Positions 54,109-63,383 of a stretch of DNA of 64,000 nucleotides are shown in pieces. The DNA is from Thiodiazotropha sp050291245 (lineage in GTDB: Bacteria > Pseudomonadota > Gammaproteobacteria > Chromatiales > Chromatiaceae), in assembly GCA_050291245.1 (NCBI GenBank), contig JBNKJP010000054.1:29895-93894 (forward strand). The letters are read 5' to 3'. Within the stretch, counting starts at the first letter, position 1; every line of letters begins with the position of its first letter. Below the pieces are notes generated by a model. The model was not told the origin of the DNA. It did no database searches and saw nothing but the letters and a program-made list of their open reading frames with translations. The translations under genes were made by a program, and so were the position numbers.

Positions 54109-54588
54109 TTAATAGGGACTGCCATCCTTGTGAAAGAACTGCCAACCACCCTCGATGAAGCGCGCCTCGATATCGTCATCCGGATAGACCACCTCATCCC
54201 CCGGGGTCCGGTCGCCGATTTCCAGATAAACCACCTCTTCATCCGTCTCATTCACGAGATGGCAGGCGTTACCCGCACCCGCGGGAAATCCTGCGCACTG
54301 GCCCGGTGAGAGAATCGTTCTACCCCGGTCGGAAACCATCGTCGGGCTGCCTTCGATGACATAGAGGAATTCATCCTGCCGGGAGTGGGCATGGCGGAGC
54401 GCCGACTGGGCGTTCGGCGCCAGACGGGTCAGGTTGACCCCGAAATTCCGCAGACCGAAATAGTCGCCCAGTTGGCGCTTCTCCCGGCCTTCAACACGGG
54501 TGGTGAACGGTTCGGGATAGAGACTGTTTTTCTTGCGGGGCGGTACGTCCTGCGCGGCTAACGCGACTGGAATATAGTCCGTGTTCAT
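54109..54588 (-). CDS. Cupin-domain protein
   Basis: A 159-residue protein with a single cupin barrel: metal-site motif 1 around SALRHAHSRQDEFLYVIEG (His, His, Glu) and motif 2 near PAGAGNACHLVNE. Enzymatic or sensory role unknown. Its start overlaps the stop of the WYL regulator (ATGA), so the regulator may control it. Confidence 0.85.
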   Translation of the reverse strand: MNTDYIPVALAAQDVPPRKKNSLYPEPFTTRVEGREKRQLGDYFGLRNFGVNLTRLAPNAQSALRHAHSRQDEFLYVIEGSPTMVSDRGRTILSPGQCAGFPAGAGNACHLVNETDEEVVYLEIGDRTPGDEVVYPDDDIEARFIEGGWQFFHKDGSPY

Positions 54589-55277
54589 GTTGATGCCTCC
54601 TGATCAGTCACACAGGCGAGAAAATCGTCCAGGCTCCGGCCCGGCTCCTGTTCGAACTTCACCCCACTTTCAACCAGACGGCTCATTCTGTCCAGTCTAA
54701 AATGACGAAAATCGTCTCGCAGTTCACACCAGGCCACCAAGGTCCAGGTCCTGCCCCAATACGCCAGCCCTAAGGGTCTGACCGTACGCACCGAGGACTC
54801 ACCATCGGCCCGCTGGTAGTGAAACTTCACCTTGGTCTGGAGACGTACCGATTGACGCAGCACATGCAGCAGATCGGCCACCCCGTCATCGGGCCGGCTG
54901 GGTGGCACCATGATCAGCTTGCGTTCCAGTTCCGGAAGCAGACGCTCAGGCAGCACCGCTTCGATGCGGGCAACCGCCCTTTTTGCGGCCGCCGCCAAGG
55001 TTGGCTCGCTCCACACATCCACCATCCGGACCCCCAGCAGCAACGCCTCCAGCTCCTCTTCATCGAACATCAGGGGGGGTAAACGGTAGCCTTTCATCAG
55101 CCGATATCCCAATCCCGCTTCGGCGATGACCGGCACCCCCGAGAGGGAAAGATCCTGGATATCACGATAGATGGTTCGTTCCGAAACCTCCAGCCGTTCC
55201 GCCAGCATCCGCGCGGTCACCCAGCGATCCGAGCGCAGTTCCTGAGTAATTCGAAACAGGCGATCCGCGCGGCGCAT
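54585..55277 (-). CDS. WYL-domain transcriptional regulator (YafY-type)
   Basis: A 230-residue DeoR/WYL regulator: N-terminal helix-turn-helix (WVTARMLAERLEVSERTIYRDI) and a WYL-like domain (~125-230) with VKFHYQRADGE and YWGRTWTLVAWCELR. WYL domains sense small ligands or nucleic acids. It lies 2 bases after a TfoX-like gene and overlaps the cupin gene, forming a three-gene unit. Confidence 0.88.
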   Translation of the reverse strand: MRRADRLFRITQELRSDRWVTARMLAERLEVSERTIYRDIQDLSLSGVPVIAEAGLGYRLMKGYRLPPLMFDEEELEALLLGVRMVDVWSEPTLAAAAKRAVARIEAVLPERLLPELERKLIMVPPSRPDDGVADLLHVLRQSVRLQTKVKFHYQRADGESSVRTVRPLGLAYWGRTWTLVAWCELRDDFRHFRLDRMSRLVESGVKFEQEPGRSLDDFLACVTDQEAST

Positions 55278-55279
55278 GG

Positions 55280-55612
55280 CTATTTTTTCGCCCGCAAGGC
55301 ACTGGCCAGAGCCGTATCCACCCACTCATGCAGCAGCTCGGGATCTTCCACTACCTCCGCGGGTACCAGCCAGAAATTCATACGGCTGAGTTTGCCTTTC
55401 ATTTCATAGCAGAACTGCTCCGCACCCCGCTGACGATAGAAATCCTCGCTCTGTTTGTCCGCTTTGAGATACACCGCATTGTCATCGGCGATAGCGAAAA
55501 ACAGCTCATCGCTATAGAGTCCGGCGCCCCCGAACATGCGTTTGATCCGCACCCGAGGCAACCACTCGAAAAGATCCTGAAGATACGCCAGATAGTCGTC
55601 ACTCACTGCCAT
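55280..55612 (-). CDS. TfoX N-terminal-domain protein
   Basis: A 110-residue TfoX_N protein: VRIKRMFGGAGLYSDELFFAI and VYLKAD are characteristic. Full TfoX (Sxy) has an additional C-terminal domain; single-domain forms are common and not proven competence factors. Start placed at MAVSDDYLAYL (55612), the conserved beginning; the longer frame adds only ten unrelated residues. Confidence 0.85.
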   Translation of the reverse strand: MAVSDDYLAYLQDLFEWLPRVRIKRMFGGAGLYSDELFFAIADDNAVYLKADKQSEDFYRQRGAEQFCYEMKGKLSRMNFWLVPAEVVEDPELLHEWVDTALASALRAKK

Positions 55613-55769
55613 GCCCTTTCCCCGTTCGTGTAAAACCTGCACAAACTCTAGTCGAATGATACTGACAGCAGGGTGTCAGTAGCCAGTGAGTAGGTTTACG
55701 CTCCATGGACAGCAGTTCCATACCTTGGACCAAAATTCGAAATTGGACACGCTCTTTCAGGAGGAGACT

Positions 55770-55931
55770 ATGAATACCACACTGACACCCAATCTGATGA
55801 CCGAGCATGTTAACCAATCCGTCATTTTCTATCGAGATCGGCTTGGCTTTCGTTATGGAATACGCGAACTCTGGATTCGCGATAATAACGGCTATCTTCT
55901 CGCCCTGGCCGAAAAGCCACACCAAGACTAA
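55770..55931 (+). pseudogene. VOC/glyoxalase-family gene with internal deletion
   Basis: A 53-codon frame in which the start of a VOC domain (LTPNLMTEHVNQSVIFYRD, RLGF) runs straight into its last strand (YGIRELWIRDNNGYLLALAE). A VOC protein of this type is about 120-130 residues, so roughly 70 internal residues are missing without loss of frame. A good GGAGGAG ribosome-binding site remains at 55758-55766. The product could not form the fold. Confidence 0.75.
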
Positions 55932-56010
55932 CCGCGAAAAAGCCCCATTCAGCGAGTCGCTGGACGGTTATCCGCTCGGAGACTCATCAGATTAGGGCTG
56001 AATCTGGTAT

Positions 56011-56029
56011 CCCCCGGCACAGCCGGGGG
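56011..56029. terminator. GC-rich hairpin between convergent genes
   Basis: CCCCCGGC-ACA-GCCGGGGG, a perfect 8-pair stem, 26 bases from the stop of the PEP-CTERM gene (minus). T-runs are absent on both sides, so its strength as a terminator is uncertain. About 70 bases before it, GCGAAAAAGCCCCATTCAGC resembles the inner arm of the element at 63253-63353. Confidence 0.5.
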
Positions 56030-56055
56030 GGATTACCTCACGGATTTATGGTCAA

Positions 56056-56790
56056 TTATGCCGTCACTTCACCATCCCGAAAGACAAGAGGGTCAACTCT
56101 GGCAGACTGTTTTTTTCTCAAACGGCTGGTTCCAATGCCAAGCAATCCTAAGCTGAACAGCCACAATACCCCGGGTTCGGGTACTGAGCTGGTGGGAGCT
56201 TCCTGTGATACGGACTCGATATACACACCGGATTGCAGGAAAGAGGAATAGCCGCCATTCTCACCATACAGCCAAATGGTATTGAAACCGCCAATAGCGT
56301 CACCCGGCAGCAATTGTTCCAAGCGTCCCGTTTCGAAATAGTCAGAATAACTTTCAATGGTGACTGCGCCGTCGGGTGCATAACCGCTGATCCGGTTTTC
56401 CCCATAAAAGGCTTCGCCTTCGTAATGTTGATTCGTCGCGGTGGTGACCCAGGTAACTCCGGAACCACCCCAGGGTGCATCGGGATGACTCGGCGTAATA
56501 TCGCGAACTCCGAACACGGATCCCGAGACGAGTTCGACGCGAAAGTGATTGGTGCTAAACCCTTCCCACGGATGAGGATGGTCTCCATCATAGGGGTCAA
56601 TCAGCAGGGTATATGAGACATTATCTCCGACCGATAATCCCATCTCTTGCATGATTCCCGCATTATCATGGATGCCATAGGCACTGATATCGCCCGACAC
56701 GGTGTAGTAAAGCGGTGTAGCCTCGAGTTGCGTACCCCAGACGGACAACAAAAGAGCTGACATTCCAGCGATTGCTATTGTGTTCTTCAT
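56056..56790 (-). CDS. PEP-CTERM sorted secreted protein
   Basis: A 244-residue exported protein: signal peptide MKNTIAIAGMSALLLSVWGT, a beta-rich body, and a C-terminal sorting signal VPEPGVLWLFSLGLLGIG followed by RLRKK. PEP-CTERM proteins are cleaved and attached by exosortase, usually in bacteria that make exopolysaccharide; no exosortase gene is in the window. The start at 56790 has AGGAAG upstream. After the sorting signal there is an unusually long tail (~17 residues beyond RLRKK). Confidence 0.85.
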   Translation of the reverse strand: MKNTIAIAGMSALLLSVWGTQLEATPLYYTVSGDISAYGIHDNAGIMQEMGLSVGDNVSYTLLIDPYDGDHPHPWEGFSTNHFRVELVSGSVFGVRDITPSHPDAPWGGSGVTWVTTATNQHYEGEAFYGENRISGYAPDGAVTIESYSDYFETGRLEQLLPGDAIGGFNTIWLYGENGGYSSFLQSGVYIESVSQEAPTSSVPEPGVLWLFSLGLLGIGTSRLRKKQSARVDPLVFRDGEVTA

Positions 56791-56919
56791 GAATAGTTTC
56801 TTCCTGATACTGCTTTGTGGAATTTGGCTTAACGCATGTTTCGTGCCTTTTGTTACTTTACAATGAATATCAAACAGTTGGGCGTCATCCGAATCGTGAG
56901 CTGTCAAAATAACCGACAG

Positions 56920-56997
56920 TTTGAGGAGCAGGCCATGGCAGCGAAGTTCGGCGACGCTTATATCGACTATACAAGACAGGTCAGACGCTGGTTGTAA
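56920..56997 (+). pseudogene. Fragment of an isoprenylcysteine methyltransferase-like gene
   Basis: The frame reads FEEQAMAAKFGDAY and IDYTRQVRRWL then stop. This is the C-terminal signature of ICMT-like membrane methyltransferases (E-E, FGxxY, Y-x-x-RVRRW). Nothing of the membrane core precedes it. An ATG at 56935 with GAGGAG before it would give a 20-residue peptide, but the match begins before that ATG, so a remnant is more likely. Confidence 0.55.
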
Positions 56998-57075
56998 CCC
57001 TGAAACTTCCCCCCTTGATACCCGGTGTGCAATTCATGAAAATGCCGGGTTTGCTTCTTCTCGAGTGGTGCGAAA

Positions 57076-60000
57076 ATGAGCGATGACTCAATCAAGATCC
57101 TGGGTGCGCGACAAAACAATCTCAAGAACCTCGAGCTGTCGCTTCCGCTCAATGAGTTGATCGTCGTCACCGGGGTGTCCGGTTCCGGCAAATCCTCGCT
57201 GGCCTTCGACACGGTCTATGCGGAGGGTCAGCGCCGTTACGTGGAGACCTTCTCGCCCTACGCCCGCCAGTTCCTCGACCGCATGGACCGGCCTCAGGTG
57301 GAGCGTATCGAGGGCATCCCTCCCAGCATCGCCATCGATCAGACCAACCCGGTACGGACCTCCCGTTCCACCGTGGGCACCATGACCGAATTGAACGACC
57401 ACTTGAAGCTGTTGTTCGCCCGCGCCGCCACCCTGTTCTGCCACGGTTGCGGCCGGCCGGTGGAGCGGGACACCCCGGAAGGTATTTTCAAGCAATTGAT
57501 GCACTCCACCGGTAAGCACGCCCCTCGGGTGGTCATCACCTTCGCCATTGAGGTGCCCCACAACTTCAGCAAGGAGGAGATCCGCCAGGTACTGGATCAG
57601 CAGGGTTATACCCGGGTGCACAGCGAACAGGCCCATCGCATCGAGGTGGTGCAGGACCGGTTGCGCCTGGAAGCGGATAACCGGGGGCGTCTGGTGGAGG
57701 CGCTTGAGATCGCCCTGGAAAAGGGGCACGGACAATGCGCGGTTTACCCTTTGAACGAGAACCGGGAGGCGGGCGAACCCTGGAAATTCTCCAGCGGCCT
57801 GCACTGCGCCCACTGCGACATCGACTATCGGGAACCCCAGCCGAACATCTTCTCCTTCAACTCCGCCCTCGGCGCTTGCGAAAACTGCCGGGGCTTTGGC
57901 CGCACCATCGGTATCGACTGGAATCTGGTGATCCCGGACGATTCATTGTCCCTCAGCGACGGCGCCATCAAGCCGTTTCGCAGCGGCTACTCCATGGAGT
58001 GTCAGGAGGATCTGATGCGCTTCGGCCGCAAACGCGGCATGGATCTGGAAACTCCCTGGCGGGAACTTGATCCGGCGACACGAAACTGGGTGATCGAGGG
58101 CGACGGCACCTGGGACGGCAAGACCTGGTACGGGGTGCGCGAGTATTTCGAGTTTCTCGAAAGCAAGGCCTACAAGATGCATATTCGGGTGATGCTCTCG
58201 AAATATCGCAGCTATGATGTCTGTCCCGCCTGTCACGGGGCGCGTCTCAAGCACGAGGCGCTTGACTTCCGCCTCGGTGGAAAGCGCGAAGCGGATGCCG
58301 TGCTTGCCCCGGAGCGGCGCTTTCGTCACGACGCAATCGGCATGTCCGAAACGGTGTTTCGCGACCTGCCGGGACTCAACATCCACGACCTGATGCAACT
58401 GCCGCTGGAGCGGGCACAGCGGTTCTTCGAAACCCTGTTCCGCGATGAGCGCTTAAATACCTCCGGTCATCCCGGCGAATGCCGGGATCCAGGCGCCCCC
58501 TCAGTAAATCCCGGTACTCACCCCGCCGATGTAAAACAAACCGCGGAAAAATCCGCGCACACCGAATTCAACCTGCTACTCGACGAAATCCGTTCGCGCC
58601 TCAACTACCTGCTGGACGTGGGACTGGGTTACCTGACCCTCGACCGCCAATCCCGCACCCTATCCGGAGGCGAGGTACAGCGCATCAACCTCACCACCGC
58701 CCTGGGCACCTCCTTGGTCAACACCCTGTTCGTGCTCGATGAACCGAGTATCGGCCTGCATCCGAGGGACATCGCGCGTATCAACGGGGTACTGACCCGA
58801 TTACGAGACGCCGGCAACTCCCTGCTGGTGGTGGAGCACGACCCACAAATCATGCTCGCCGCCGATCGCATCCTCGATATCGGCCCGGGCCCCGGGGAAC
58901 GGGGCGGAGAGATCGTCTTCTATGGCACGCCCAAGCAACTGCTGCGCGACCGCAACTCCCTGACCGGGCAGTTCCTCAAGGGTGAGCGAAAAGTCGCCGA
59001 CGCCTATGAACCGGACCTCCCGGATGATCAGGACGGGTATCTCAGCGTCCTCGGCGCGGCGGAACACAATCTGAAAGAGATCGATGTACATATCCCCCTC
59101 AACCGGCTGGTCACCCTCACCGGTGTTTCGGGTTCCGGAAAGTCGACCCTGGTGCAGGACATCCTGTTCAATGCCCTGGCGAAACTCAAGGGGCGGCCCG
59201 AAGAGATCCCCGGCGCGCACCAGGGGATCGAAGGACACGAGCGCATCGACGGCGTGGTGATGTTGGACCAGGCGCCCATCGGCAAAAGTTCCCGCTCCAA
59301 CCCGGTCAGTTATGTGGGCGCCTGGGACGCGATTCGTAAACAGCTGGCCGCCCAGCGTCTCTCCCGGGAGCGGGGTTACACCGCCGGCACCTTCAGCTTC
59401 AACTCGGGTAACGGCCGCTGTCCGGTATGCAACGGCAGCGGCTTCGAACATGTGGAGATGCAGTTTCTCTCGGATGTCTACCTGCGCTGTCCCGAGTGCA
59501 ACGGCAAGCGCTATCGCAACGAAGTACTGGAAGTGCGGATAGGCGGTAAATCGGTGGCCGATATCCTGGAACTGACCGTCACCGAAGCGTTGAATTTCTT
59601 CCGTGATCAACGGGAGATTCACAAGGTGCTCGAACCTCTGCAGGCCGTGGGTTTGAGCTATCTGCGCCTGGGCCAGCCGGTACCAACCCTGTCCGGTGGC
59701 GAAGCCCAGCGACTCAAACTGGCGGGTTATCTGGCCAAAAGCAGCCAGCGAAAGCAATCCGGGGACAGGTTGCTGTTCCTTCTCGACGAGCCAACCACCG
59801 GTCTGCACTTCGCCGATATCGCGGTACTGCTCAAGGCGTTGCGCCGACTGCTGCTCAAGGGACACTCCCTGCTGGTGATCGAACACAACCTGGACGTGAT
59901 CGCCGCCAGCGACTGGCTGATCGACCTGGGTCCCGAGGGGGGCGACCGGGGCGGTGAACTGATCTGCGAAGGCACCCCGGAAGCGGTTGCCGAGCATCCC

Positions 60001-62679
60001 TCCAGCCATACCGGAAAGGCCCTGCGCGACTACTCCTCGGCGTTGCAGGCACTGGGCCAAGGCTCCCCTGCCCCGGCTTCTCAGCGCGTAACCGCCAGAC
60101 GCCCGGCCATCGACATCCTCCACGCCCGGGAACACAATCTGAAAAACGTCACCCTGGCGGTCCCCCGGGAGAAGTTCACCGTCATCACCGGCGTCTCCGG
60201 CTCCGGCAAATCGACCCTCGCCTTCGACATCCTCTTCAACGAAGGCCAGCGGCGCTACCTGGAATCCCTCAATGCCTACGCACGCCAGTTCGTTCAACCC
60301 GCCTCGCGCCCGGACGTGGATGCGGTCTTTGGCATCCCGCCCACTGTCGCCATCGAACAGCGCACCAGCCGGGGCGGGCATAAGAGCACCGTCGGTACAC
60401 TCACCGAGATCCACCACTTCCTGCGTCTGCTGTTCGTCAAACTCGGTGTGCAGTACTGCCCCGATTGCGAAGTGCCGATCGAACCCCAGTCCCGGGAGGC
60501 GATTCTCAATCACCTGATGCAGCACTACCGGGAGCGAAAGATCTGCCTGCTGGCGCCACTGGTGATCAATCGCAAGGGCATCTACCGGGAACTGGCCCAA
60601 TGGGCCGCCCGCAAGGGATACCCGATCCTGCGGGTGGATGGAGAACCCCTGCCCACCGACGCCTGGCCACCGCTCGACCGGTACCAGGAACACAACATCG
60701 ATCTGCCCCTGGGGGAACTGCGGGTCAAACCGGAACAGACAGCCGAACTGCGGGAACAACTCGACGAGGCCCTCGATCATGGCAAGGGTACGGTCCGGGT
60801 GGCGCTGGTAAAACGGGGTGGCGACTGGGGGGAAGAGCAGCACTTCTCCACCCACCGTACCTGCCCGAGTTGCGGGCGCGGCTTCGAAGAACCCGATCCG
60901 AGACTCTTCTCCTACAACTCACGCCACGGCTGGTGTCCCGGCTGTTATGGCACGGGTACCGTGCTGCCCGGTTTCGATGCCGAACAGAGCGGTGAAGAGG
61001 GGGAATGGCTGGAACAGGATCAACAACCGGAAACCTGCCCATCCTGCGCAGGCGCCCGGCTCAACGACGAGGCCCTCGCGATCTACTTCCACGACTGGAA
61101 CATCGCCGACTACACCGCGGTGCCGGTGAGCGAAGCGATCGACATCTTCAAGCAACTGCCACTCGACACCCGGCAACAGGCCATTGGTCGGGACCTGATC
61201 CGCGAGATCGTCTCGCGCCTGGAATTTCTCCGCGAGGTGGGGCTCGGTTACCTCACCCTGGATCGCGCCGCCCCGACCCTGTCCGGTGGCGAGGCGCAAC
61301 GCATCCGTCTGGCCGCCCAGCTCGGCTCCAACCTGCGCGGGGTCTGCTACATCCTCGATGAACCGACCATCGGATTGCATCCGCGAGACAACACGCTGCT
61401 GCTGAAGACCCTGAAAAAGCTCGAAAACAAGGGCAACACCATTGTCGTGGTGGAACATGACGAGGAGACCATCCGCAGCGCTGAGCACGTCATCGACATC
61501 GGTCCTGGCGCCGGTGTACGCGGCGGCGAAGTGATCCATACCGGAACGGTAAAGCAGTTGGAAAAAAACCGGGCGTCCCTGACCGGCCGGTTTCTAGCCC
61601 AGCCGTTACAACATCCCCTGTTCGAACCCCGTCCCGAGCAGACCGAGAACCGCTTGACGATCCAGGGTGCCTGGCTCAACAACCTCAAACAGATCCATAT
61701 CAGCCTGCCGCTCCAGCGCCTGGTGTGCGTAAGCGGCGTATCCGGTTCCGGCAAATCCACCCTGGTACGTGACGTGATGGTCAGCAGTCTTAAACATCTG
61801 CTGGCCCGGGGCCGCAAGAAAGGTCGCATCTCCGCTGACCATTTCCACGGATGCGAACGGCTCGATGGCTGGCAAGGGATCCAGCGAGTCCTGGAGGTGG
61901 ATCAGACCCCGATCGGCAAGACGCCCAGATCCTGTCCCGCAACTTATGTCGGTTTCTGGGATGAAATCCGCAAGCTCTATGCCCAGACCGAGGACGCGCG
62001 CATCCATGGTTGGAACGCCAGCCGCTTTTCATTCAACACCAAGGGCGGACGCTGCGAGACCTGTCAGGGCCAGGGCATGACCCGGGTGGAGATGAGTTTC
62101 CTGCCCGATGTTAAGACCGTCTGCGAATCCTGCAACGGCGCCCGCTTCAACCAGGAAACCCTAGCGGTCCACTACCGGAGCCGCTCGATCGGTGACGTAC
62201 TCGCCATGAGTGTCGACGAAGCAGTGGCGTTCTTCGAACACCACCCAAAGGTCCACCACGCCCTGCAGTTACTCCAGGACGTAGGCCTCGGCTATCTGAC
62301 CCTCGGCCAGCAATCCCCCACCCTCTCCGGTGGTGAAGCCCAGCGCATCAAGCTGGTCACCGAATTGGCCAAGGCCAGACCCAACGCCCGCACCTTCACC
62401 CCGACCCTCTACGTACTCGACGAACCCACTGTCGGCCTGCACATGGCGGACGTGGAGAAACTGATCCGGGTACTGCACCGGCTGGTGGACGCCGGCCACT
62501 CCGCAGTGGTCATCGAACACAACCTGGATGTCATCGCCGAGGCCGACTGGTGCATCGACATGGGCCCCGAAGGGGGTGATGCAGGGGGTGAAGTAGTGGT
62601 CGAAGGACCCCTCAAGGCACTGCTCAAGGCATGGAAGCACTCGGCGACAGGCAGAGCGCTCAAGGCATTTTTGAAATAG
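57076..62679 (+). CDS. uvrA: UvrA, double-length (tandem) excinuclease subunit
   Basis: A 1867-residue protein holding two UvrA units head to tail (~1-960 and ~1010-1867). UvrA finds DNA damage as a dimer of ~940-residue chains; here two lie in one chain. Four Walker A motifs GVSGSGKS occur near residues 35, 685, 1040 and 1555, with four SGGE signature motifs, and zinc-finger Cys sets (CPVCNGSG, CPECNGKR, CETCQGQG, CESCNGAR). In unit 1, at ~463-495 after RDERLNT, an insertion encoded by a dispersed palindrome (GHPGECRDPG) interrupts the usual sequence. Such long UvrA forms are known in other proteobacteria. A normal-length uvrA may exist elsewhere. Confidence 0.95.
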   Translation: MSDDSIKILGARQNNLKNLELSLPLNELIVVTGVSGSGKSSLAFDTVYAEGQRRYVETFSPYARQFLDRMDRPQVERIEGIPPSIAIDQTNPVRTSRSTVGTMTELNDHLKLLFARAATLFCHGCGRPVERDTPEGIFKQLMHSTGKHAPRVVITFAIEVPHNFSKEEIRQVLDQQGYTRVHSEQAHRIEVVQDRLRLEADNRGRLVEALEIALEKGHGQCAVYPLNENREAGEPWKFSSGLHCAHCDIDYREPQPNIFSFNSALGACENCRGFGRTIGIDWNLVIPDDSLSLSDGAIKPFRSGYSMECQEDLMRFGRKRGMDLETPWRELDPATRNWVIEGDGTWDGKTWYGVREYFEFLESKAYKMHIRVMLSKYRSYDVCPACHGARLKHEALDFRLGGKREADAVLAPERRFRHDAIGMSETVFRDLPGLNIHDLMQLPLERAQRFFETLFRDERLNTSGHPGECRDPGAPSVNPGTHPADVKQTAEKSAHTEFNLLLDEIRSRLNYLLDVGLGYLTLDRQSRTLSGGEVQRINLTTALGTSLVNTLFVLDEPSIGLHPRDIARINGVLTRLRDAGNSLLVVEHDPQIMLAADRILDIGPGPGERGGEIVFYGTPKQLLRDRNSLTGQFLKGERKVADAYEPDLPDDQDGYLSVLGAAEHNLKEIDVHIPLNRLVTLTGVSGSGKSTLVQDILFNALAKLKGRPEEIPGAHQGIEGHERIDGVVMLDQAPIGKSSRSNPVSYVGAWDAIRKQLAAQRLSRERGYTAGTFSFNSGNGRCPVCNGSGFEHVEMQFLSDVYLRCPECNGKRYRNEVLEVRIGGKSVADILELTVTEALNFFRDQREIHKVLEPLQAVGLSYLRLGQPVPTLSGGEAQRLKLAGYLAKSSQRKQSGDRLLFLLDEPTTGLHFADIAVLLKALRRLLLKGHSLLVIEHNLDVIAASDWLIDLGPEGGDRGGELICEGTPEAVAEHPSSHTGKALRDYSSALQALGQGSPAPASQRVTARRPAIDILHAREHNLKNVTLAVPREKFTVITGVSGSGKSTLAFDILFNEGQRRYLESLNAYARQFVQPASRPDVDAVFGIPPTVAIEQRTSRGGHKSTVGTLTEIHHFLRLLFVKLGVQYCPDCEVPIEPQSREAILNHLMQHYRERKICLLAPLVINRKGIYRELAQWAARKGYPILRVDGEPLPTDAWPPLDRYQEHNIDLPLGELRVKPEQTAELREQLDEALDHGKGTVRVALVKRGGDWGEEQHFSTHRTCPSCGRGFEEPDPRLFSYNSRHGWCPGCYGTGTVLPGFDAEQSGEEGEWLEQDQQPETCPSCAGARLNDEALAIYFHDWNIADYTAVPVSEAIDIFKQLPLDTRQQAIGRDLIREIVSRLEFLREVGLGYLTLDRAAPTLSGGEAQRIRLAAQLGSNLRGVCYILDEPTIGLHPRDNTLLLKTLKKLENKGNTIVVVEHDEETIRSAEHVIDIGPGAGVRGGEVIHTGTVKQLEKNRASLTGRFLAQPLQHPLFEPRPEQTENRLTIQGAWLNNLKQIHISLPLQRLVCVSGVSGSGKSTLVRDVMVSSLKHLLARGRKKGRISADHFHGCERLDGWQGIQRVLEVDQTPIGKTPRSCPATYVGFWDEIRKLYAQTEDARIHGWNASRFSFNTKGGRCETCQGQGMTRVEMSFLPDVKTVCESCNGARFNQETLAVHYRSRSIGDVLAMSVDEAVAFFEHHPKVHHALQLLQDVGLGYLTLGQQSPTLSGGEAQRIKLVTELAKARPNARTFTPTLYVLDEPTVGLHMADVEKLIRVLHRLVDAGHSAVVIEHNLDVIAEADWCIDMGPEGGDAGGEVVVEGPLKALLKAWKHSATGRALKAFLK
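58466..58493 (+). repeat. CCGGC-family palindrome in frame inside uvrA
   Basis: ATCCCGGC-GAAT-GCCGGGAT at 58469-58488 within the uvrA frame. Preceded by GTC and followed by CCAGGCG, it matches the reverse complement of the intergenic copy at 31601-31630 at 22 or more of 24 bases. Translated it gives GHPGECRDPG. Confidence 0.8.
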
Positions 62680-62928
62680 TTGTCAGGTATTAACCACGCA
62701 ATAGCAGATAATGATGTGATGAACCCTAAAGTCGCCACACGTCAGGAGCACTCAACATGCAATCACAAACACTCAAACAAGAAGCCCTGTAGTCACGCCA
62801 GTGGTCAAAGCCAGCACGTAAAGACCTTGCCCTCATCCCCGAATGGTATTGAATTACATAAATGGTTAAAGGGTATTGGTAACCACAATGAAACGGTTGA
62901 TAAGCCGGAATTCTTTGGGGACTTTTGA
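62680..62928 (+). CDS. Small ORF of doubtful status
   Basis: A frame of up to 82 codons from a TTG, with ATGs at 62692, 62710 (NDVMNPKV) and later. The end GIELHKWLKGIGNHNETV and DKPEFFGDF runs up to the start of the next gene (2-base gap). The composition resembles the C-terminal ends of secreted toxins that precede immunity genes, but no upstream toxin body exists. It may be a remnant or not a gene. Confidence 0.3.
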   Translation: MSGINHAIADNDVMNPKVATRQEHSTCNHKHSNKKPCSHASGQSQHVKTLPSSPNGIELHKWLKGIGNHNETVDKPEFFGDF

Positions 62929-62930
62929 TT

Positions 62931-63251
62931 ATGGGATGGCTGAATAACTGGGTTGAAATAATTAAAAAACGTCCAGCCATGTATTTGGGAAATGATGTCT
63001 CAGTAGATAGCTTTCATCTTTTTATTACTGGTTATATAGCATCAAGAAATGACCAAGGATTGAAGGCTTTTGATTCTGATGAAACAGAGCTGCTTAATCA
63101 ATTTACTGATTGGCTAAGGGAGAACAATGAAATGGAAGGTACAATGGCTGGATGGACGCAGATTGTTAACATTGTTACTGACTCAAATGAAAATTCTTTA
63201 GATAAGTTTTTTAGTCTTTGGTGTGAGTTTCAATCAAGTAATAAAAGATGA
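62931..63251 (+). CDS. Small immunity-like protein of unknown family
   Basis: A 106-residue acidic, AT-rich-coded protein starting MGWLNNWVEIIKKRPAMYLG. Proteins beginning with such a RPxMYLG block followed by a helix and FITGY often occur as orphan immunity proteins beside polymorphic toxin genes; I infer that role from pattern and context only. Base composition differs sharply from uvrA just upstream, suggesting transfer. Ends 2 bases before an inverted-repeat element. Confidence 0.55.
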   Translation: MGWLNNWVEIIKKRPAMYLGNDVSVDSFHLFITGYIASRNDQGLKAFDSDETELLNQFTDWLRENNEMEGTMAGWTQIVNIVTDSNENSLDKFFSLWCEFQSSNKR

Positions 63252-63252
63252 G

Positions 63253-63353
63253 CATACTATCGAGACACCTAACGTAACGGTCACAAAAAGCCCCACTCAG
63301 CGACGAACCTGGCTTCTTTTTGCGATCATTACAATGGGTGTCTCGATAGTATG
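63253..63353. repeat. 101-bp element with 17-bp terminal inverted repeats
   Basis: CATACTATCGAGACACC (63253-63269) is the exact reverse complement of GGTGTCTCGATAGTATG (63337-63353). Inside, AAAAAGCC (63284-63291) faces GGCTTCTTTTT (63311-63321), a terminator-like stem with T-run on the plus strand. The layout suits a MITE-like mobile element or a two-way terminator between convergent genes. There is no coding capacity. Confidence 0.75.
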
Positions 63354-63383
63354 GTAATTTTGCGCTCTAAATATTTATTTTTA

